Shown one piece after another: positions 57,061 to 64,000 of a DNA stretch of 64,000 nucleotides. The notes under the pieces were generated by a model that did no database searches, was not told the origin of the DNA, and was given only the letters and a program-made list of their open reading frames with translations. The position numbers and the translations under genes were made by a program. The stretch comes from Perlabentimonas gracilis. Lineage in GTDB: Bacteria; Bacteroidota; Bacteroidia; Bacteroidales; Tenuifilaceae. The stretch lies in assembly GCF_011174675.1 (NCBI RefSeq), contig NZ_JAANIG010000002.1, forward strand, positions 124,001-188,000, read 5' to 3'. How positions within the stretch are numbered: the stretch's first letter is position 1; every line of letters begins with the position of its first letter.

Positions 57061-60000
57061 CTCACAATCATCCCATAGTGGAATTGAAATTCGGAACTCA
57101 CTTTGATTAGATTAAGGAATACATCCTCACAATCATCCCATAGTGGAATTGAAATTCCTAATTGGGTAATTTCAAAACACGTGTCGGTTTGTCTCACAAT
57201 CATCCCATAGTGGAATTGAAATCCCTGTGGGTTAGTTACCTTGGATTTTGTGGCTGCTCTCACAATCATCCCATAGTGGAATTGAAATAAAGAGAATTAA
57301 CAGCCGAAGAAAAGCAGCAATACTCTCACAATCATCCCATAGTGGAATTGAAATTTAAGGACGAGGATAAGCTCAATACCTCAATTTTTCTCACAATCAT
57401 CCCATAGTGGAATTGAAATCACCGTCTACGATTTGCTCCGCAAACGCCCCATCGCTCACAATCATCCCATAGTGGAATTGAAATCCCTTGGGCTTAAGTT
57501 CGACAAGGCGGGGGGTAGTCTCACAATCATCCCATAGTGGAATTGAAATCTGGAAGGAAGGATCAGGCGTTCTACGTGCCGGTGTTCTCACAATCATCCC
57601 ATAGTGGAATTGAAATATAGCCTGATATCGCCCGAGGTATCGGTTTGGGTACTCACAATCATCCCATAGTGGAATTGAAATTCCCTTGGCGGTGCTATAG
57701 TTGGTTCGCTCAATGTCTCACAATCATCCCATAGTGGAATTGAAATCTATTTGCCCGTGGCAAATGGTACAACGAGCTAATCTCACAATCATCCCATAGT
57801 GGAATTGAAATTCGGTTGGGCATATCTTCCCCGTTGTTTCCAACGTCTCACAATCATCCCATAGTGGAATTGAAATTTTTTGGTTGTGAATAGTATGATA
57901 TTACCTTGCTCCTCACAATCATCCCATAGTGGAATTGAAATTTTTCAATACGGCTTCAACTTCGGAAATGGGTAATACTCACAATCATCCCATAGTGGAA
58001 TTGAAATCCGTTAGGTAGGCTTTCAGAAAAACCTCGTCGGAGTCTCACAATCATCCCATAGTGGAATTGAAATGTTTGCTCAGATGCAATTAGGGTAGTA
58101 CCGGAGCCACTCACAATCATCCCATAGTGGAATTGAAATAAGATGAATGTTAAAAAAACAATCGCAGAGCGCACGCTCACAATCATCCCATAGTGGAATT
58201 GAAATACTTGTTTATAAACTTTTCGGGCTGGGTGCGCTTTACTCACAATCATCCCATAGTGGAATTGAAATCTCTATTTTGGGGAACTCTTCTTGCTTGC
58301 TCCTGCCTCACAATCATCCCATAGTGGAATTGAAATTCCTTCACAACGAGCAGCAACGTAGGCGTGTTTCCTCACAATCATCCCATAGTGGAATTGAAAT
58401 GCAATCTCGGCTTTTGCTCCTTCGTAGGTTTCAGTCTCACAATCATCCCATAGTGGAATTGAAATCGAGGTGGGCAATCCCTACATTAAGGCGAAGCTAG
58501 CTCACAATCATCCCATAGTGGAATTGAAATGTTGCGTATATCCTTTTGGGTTAGCCGCTGGGTAATCTCACAATCATCCCATAGTGGAATTGAAATACAT
58601 AAAGGTGTGGTTCGTACTTTTTAGCGTCGCACTCTCACAATCATCCCATAGTGGAATTGAAATACGGGGTTCATAATTAGTGCCTTCATTGCTTGGCCTC
58701 TCACAATCATCCCATAGTGGAATTGAAATATAGCACCAACGATTTTTCATCACCAAATGCAGCCCTCACAATCATCCCATAGTGGAATTGAAATGCTCTT
58801 TCATCATAAGAAAAAGTTTACCTCTCCGGTCTCACAATCATCCCATAGTGGAATTGAAATCCTTGAGCAATAAGTGGGGTATTGATAGGGTTGTCTCACA
58901 ATCATCCCATAGTGGAATTGAAATATGGAACGGCACGGCCAAGCGGTTCGATACCGTGGTCTCACAATCATCCCATAGTGGAATTGAAATACTTGATTTC
59001 AATCTCCTCGGACAGCATAGCGTTCTCACAATCATCCCATAGTGGAATTGAAATTTAGCTTAAGGTCGCGCTCTGCGTTGCAATTATCACTCCTCACAAT
59101 CATCCCATAGTGGAATTGAAATTTCACATCGAGCATATAGCCAGAGGTGACGGAGGTTCTCACAATCATCCCATAGTGGAATTGAAATGTGAGAGGGTAA
59201 AAGTCTCTGTACTTGGGGTCTCGTTCTCACAATCATCCCATAGTGGAATTGAAATATGCAACCTTTGGGCTGGTGTTTATTAAGTGCAACTCACAATCAT
59301 CCCATAGTGGAATTGAAATTCAATAGTAAACTGCGTGCCAAAACCTACCATTCCGTCTCACAATCATCCCATAGTGGAATTGAAATTTGCTGCTCAACTC
59401 GACGGATTAACCAAGGAAAACCCTCACAATCATCCCATAGTGGAATTGAAATGGTGATTCTCGCAGCACAGGGCAATAGCACCTAGGTCTCACAATCATC
59501 CCATAGTGGAATTGAAATCTTCAAGGGGCATAAGGCCATAAGCATCGCCTTTCTCACAATCATCCCATAGTGGAATTGAAATCTCGTTGTTTCCCCTGCG
59601 GGATGTCTTTTGCTAACTCCTCACAATCATCCCATAGTGGAATTGAAATTTATTGTGTGCGACGAAAGCTTGAAAATTAAGAATCTCACAATCATCCCAT
59701 AGTGGAATTGAAATCTGGTCAATTTTAGAACTACCCTTAATGGTTTTTTGCTCACAATCATCCCATAGTGGAATTGAAATGCTTGCAATCAAATCCCCCG
59801 TATTTTTCAATCTCTCTCACAATCATCCCATAGTGGAATTGAAATACCTTTTCGAGCAGGGCATAAAGCACCTGCTTTTGTCTCACAATCATCCCATAGT
59901 GGAATTGAAATTACTTTGCCTTCGGTGCAGATAAGAAAAAGTTGAGACTCACAATCATCCCATAGTGGAATTGAAATGCGGAAAATCCTGAACGGTAGTT

Positions 60001-63000
60001 TATCCCTTTCTTCTCACAATCATCCCATAGTGGAATTGAAATAGAGTACTGGCAGTCGTATATGAAGCCTGAGCAGACTCACAATCATCCCATAGTGGAA
60101 TTGAAATTCGTTTATAAACTTTTCGGGCTGGGTGCGCTTTCTCACAATCATCCCATAGTGGAATTGAAATTCACAAAAAATGTTGCAGAGGCGGTGGTTA
60201 GGGTTCTCACAATCATCCCATAGTGGAATTGAAATAGGTGTATCGGAGTAAATCATATCGGCATCGGCCATCTCACAATCATCCCATAGTGGAATTGAAA
60301 TTAGGTTAAAACCTTTACGTTGGGATAACGTTTTTCACTCACAATCATCCCATAGTGGAATTGAAATTGGGGTTATCGTCTATCCAAAATGGGAGCGTTG
60401 CTACTCACAATCATCCCATAGTGGAATTGAAATCTAATTTTAAAGGCTATGATTAAGCGAAGTGAATTCTCACAATCATCCCATAGTGGAATTGAAATTA
60501 GAAAAGGGCGAAGTGTGGGTTGAAAAGCGAACCCCTCACAATCATCCCATAGTGGAATTGAAATGTTTTAAAAGATTGTTTATTAATAGTTTTGGGCTGT
60601 CTCACAATCATCCCATAGTGGAATTGAAATAAAAGATTAATGGAGTAAAGTTTAAAAAGGAGTTCACTCACAATCATCCCATAGTGGAATTGAAATGTAC
60701 TCTTGGCGGTTTGAAAACTTGTTGTTTATGTCTCACAATCATCCCATAGTGGAATTGAAATTCACAAAAAATGTTGCAGAGGCGGTGGTTAGGGTCTCAC
60801 AATCATCCCATAGTGGAATTGAAATTACAAATGCGAGCCTCGCGAATATCGTGCGCCACACTCACAATCATCCCATAGTGGAATTGAAATTAAACACTGC
60901 TTTTTATTATTGTGTGTCCCGTCACACTCACAATCATCCCATAGTGGAATTGAAATGCCCTTAAAATAATATATCAAATATGATATAATACTCACAATCA
61001 TCCCATAGTGGAATTGAAATACCAAATAATTGAAAGGCAGATTGAGGCTATTAATCTCACAATCATCCCATAGTGGAATTGAAATGTCAATGGCTAAATT
61101 TGGGGTTTCCGTATCGTCGCACTCACAATCATCCCATAGTGGAATTGAAATATATCGGCGGTAAGATCGTAGTACATACAATTATACTCACAATCATCCC
61201 ATAGTGGAATTGAAATGTGGCAAATGCTTATAGACAACGCAACAACCGAGGCTCACAATCATCCCATAGTGGAATTGAAATGCGCTAAGCAATGGCGATT
61301 TAATTGCCGACCTAACTCACAATCATCCCATAGTGGAATTGAAATGTGCCAACAGCAGTTCGCCACGCTGGGCGGGTGTTCTCACAATCATCCCATAGTG
61401 GAATTGAAATAAAATCCCTGCAGGCAATGTGTTGGTTACCCAAGCCTCACAATCATCCCATAGTGGAATTGAAATCTTTAGATTTTTTGGCTACAGCAGT
61501 AGCAGAACTCTCACAATCATCCCATAGTGGAATTGAAATTTATTTGGGTAAGGCTTTGTAGGCGCACTGAGTAGCTCACAATCATCCCATAGTGGAATTG
61601 AAATTTGTATGAATTTGCCTGAAGCAGTAACGAGAGCTGCTCACAATCATCCCATAGTGGAATTGAAATTCACAAAAAATGTTGCAGAGGCGGTGGTTAG
61701 GGTCTCACAATCATCCCATAGTGGAATTGAAATAAAGAATCGTTAATAAGGTAGCAATGTTTGAATTACTCACAATCATCCCATAGTGGAATTGAAATTT
61801 GGGTGTTTATCTCTCATCCATTTTTCACCCTCGCTCACAATCATCCCATAGTGGAATTGAAATGTTACATCATAGTAGTAGATTGGCTCTGGGCAATCCT
61901 CACAATCATCCCATAGTGGAATTGAAATAGAGTACTGGCAGTCGTATATGAAGCCTGAGCAGACTCACAATCATCCCATAGTGGAATTGAAATACTCCTT
62001 CTCGCTGCTCTTATCGAGTTCTATTTTACTCACAATCATCCCATAGTGGAATTGAAATCTGGTCAATTTTAGAACTACCCTTAATGGTTTTTTGCTCACA
62101 ATCATCCCATAGTGGAATTGAAATAACAGAAGGATTTGAAATCAAACGAACTTCTTAAGGCTCACAATCATCCCATAGTGGAATTGAAATTTGCTGAATG
62201 TTTAGTAATTAAAAAACCTGTCAGGCTCACAATCATCCCATAGTGGAATTGAAATGTTAACTTTTAGCCATTCATCGGATGGGGGAAAGCCTCACAATCA
62301 TCCCATAGTGGAATTGAAATGAAAGAATGCAACGATTTTCCTTTTCCGTTTTTTTCTCACAATCATCCCATAGTGGAATTGAAATGTGAAAGTAACCTCG
62401 TTGTAAAACGAATAGTCTAATCTCACAATCATCCCATAGTGGAATTGAAATGCGCAATAGGCGCACCCGCAAGTTCAGAGCCATAAACTCACAATCATCC
62501 CATAGTGGAATTGAAATGAAAGAATAAAGAAAATCCCAATTATTGAACCAAAACTCACAATCATCCCATAGTGGAATTGAAATGCATTAATAGAAGCTAA
62601 TCTTACTACTGATGAATCTCACAATCATCCCATAGTGGAATTGAAATGCAACGAAGCTCAAAAAACTAACCTCGAAAAACTCCCTCACAATCATCCCATA
62701 GTGGAATTGAAATAACGTGAATTTAGTTGTAAGTGGAGTTAATGACACTCACAATCATCCCATAGTGGAATTGAAATCACTCAGCAAAAAGGGTTGGAAC
62801 GTAACCCTGATGCTCACAATCATCCCATAGTGGAATTGAAATAAAAGTTCCCAAAACAGTCGGTCAAGGTCTTCAACTCACAATCATCCCATAGTGGAAT
62901 TGAAATATAAACGGGCTGTTGTCTATTGATATTTTAGAGATCTCACAATCATCCCATAGTGGAATTGAAATTAGTATTTTGCAAGTTCATTAGGTCCAGG

Positions 63001-64000
63001 GAAGAGGCTCACAATCATCCCATAGTGGAATTGAAATACGGTCTGCCAAATATGAAAAGGATGATGCGTGTTTCTCACAATCATCCCATAGTGGAATTGA
63101 AATTTTAAAACGGCATTTGGTTTGGTTATTCTTTAAAAACTCACAATCATCCCATAGTGGAATTGAAATTTCATCGGATGGGGGAAAGCAAACCTGACGG
63201 ATAACTCACAATCATCCCATAGTGGAATTGAAATAATGGTGTACGCAGCCAGCACACACGAGTTGGATGCTCACAATCATCCCATAGTGGAATTGAAATC
63301 TTATTATGTCGCAAACCGACAGTTTTGACTGGGTCTCACAATCATCCCATAGTGGAATTGAAATGTCGTAAATAGGATAAAACTTTTTGATATCACCATC
63401 CTCACAATCATCCCATAGTGGAATTGAAATCGGTAATAGAGTATTGCTTTTTGAATTCCTCAAAATCTCACAATCATCCCATAGTGGAATTGAAATGAAA
63501 GAATAAAGAAAATCCCAATTATTGAACCAAAACTCACAATCATCCCATAGTGGAATTGAAATGCATTAATAGAAGCTAATCTTACTACTGATGAATCTCA
63601 CAATCATCCCATAGTGGAATTGAAATGCAACGAAGCTCAAAAAACTAACCTCGAAAAACTCCCTCACAATCATCCCATAGTGGAATTGAAATTGATATTA
63701 GCCAAACCGATAAGGACAGACTAAAACCTCACAATCATCCCATAGTGGAATTGAAATAGCCATCCTCGTCGGGTCGGGCGGGGCGCAAACGGCTCACAAT
63801 CATCCCATAGTGGAATTGAAATAAAATTTCCTGTCCTTTCAAAGCCCGCCCTAGCGGCTCACAATCATCCCATAGTGGAATTGAAATAGCAAAACATATA
63901 CATATCGGGCAAGGATCTTAAATCTCACAATCATCCCATAGTGGAATTGAAATTAAACAATGCCCCTACCTTAAATTTAGATAGTTTTCTCACAATCATC
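57061..64000 (+). CRISPR. CRISPR array, 106 complete repeats plus a truncated one
   Basis: 30-bp repeat: begins CTCACAATCATCCC, ends ATAGTGGAATTGAAAT. I counted 106 complete copies (57061 to 63953) and a partial 107th at 63989-64000; all looked identical. The spacers are 33 to 38 bp, mostly 34-36. The 3' end ATTGAAAT is type I-B-like and would be the crRNA 5' handle. Spacer 1 (57091-57125) is next to the leader and should be the newest. The array continues beyond the window, so its total length and 3' end are unknown. Seven spacers are repeats of others. Confidence 0.99.

Noticed and set aside
57033-63463. Many ORFs of 60-118 codons on both strands across 57033-63463
   Set aside because: They arise because the 30-bp repeat has no stop in several frames; their peptides are the same repeat motif over and over.
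57091-63988. Self-targeting spacers matching genes in this window
   Set aside because: By eye no spacer matched a gene in the window over more than about 15 bases, apart from the short REP similarity.

Overview
The window looks like a chromosomal segment of an anaerobic or fermentative member of the Bacteroidota, probably Bacteroidales or Marinilabiliales. This is inferred from Bacteroidota-type promoters (TAnnTTTG), a TonB-dependent receptor with a carboxypeptidase-regulatory-like N-terminus, a menaquinone cluster, tryptophanase, a CcmA-free housekeeping complement, and [FeFe]-hydrogenase genes. No rRNA or tRNA gene was seen.

Layout. 1-4674: menaquinone genes menD (3' end only), menB, menA, menC, menE. 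4677-11476 (minus strand): CorA, peroxiredoxin, bacterioferritin-like protein, Fur-family regulator, dapA, a small conserved protein, ligA. 11645-19172 (plus): an RSH (p)ppGpp enzyme with a degenerate hydrolase site, a CPA1 antiporter, and a double DUF1538 membrane protein overlapping a PII-like protein. 19308-24574: MATE exporter, tryptophanase, M28 peptidase.

24575-45432 is a [FeFe]-hydrogenase region. A minus operon holds a TM1266-like regulator, a TonB receptor and hydG. A NitT/TauT-type ABC transporter is divergent from it. rex follows, then a minus operon encoding the trimeric NADH-linked hydrogenase (HydC, HydB, HydA), a sensory H-cluster protein fused to a histidine kinase, and two response regulators. 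A divergent plus operon encodes a small thioredoxin-like ferredoxin, a second sensory H-cluster protein, a SpoIIE-type phosphatase and a dihydroorotate-dehydrogenase-like protein. Three promoters in this region carry an 18-bp Rex-like operator touching the -7 element, so the whole block can be read as a redox (NADH/NAD+) regulon with its own regulator inside it.

45553-64000: an MFS exporter, a stand-alone HIRAN protein, then a CRISPR-Cas locus: WYL regulator, cas6, cas5, cas3, an unrecognised 440-aa large-subunit candidate, cas7, cas4, a REP-associated transposase (RAYT), cas1, cas2, leader, and a CRISPR array of at least 106 identical 30-bp repeats that runs off the window. The gene order (cas5-cas3 before cas8-cas7) and the unrecognised large subunit make it a divergent type I (I-B-like) system. 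Six copies of one palindromic REP element sit between or inside the cas genes, around the RAYT gene. The array contains duplicated spacers, a duplicated three-spacer block, and two overlapping spacers that together suggest a 5'-CCA PAM.
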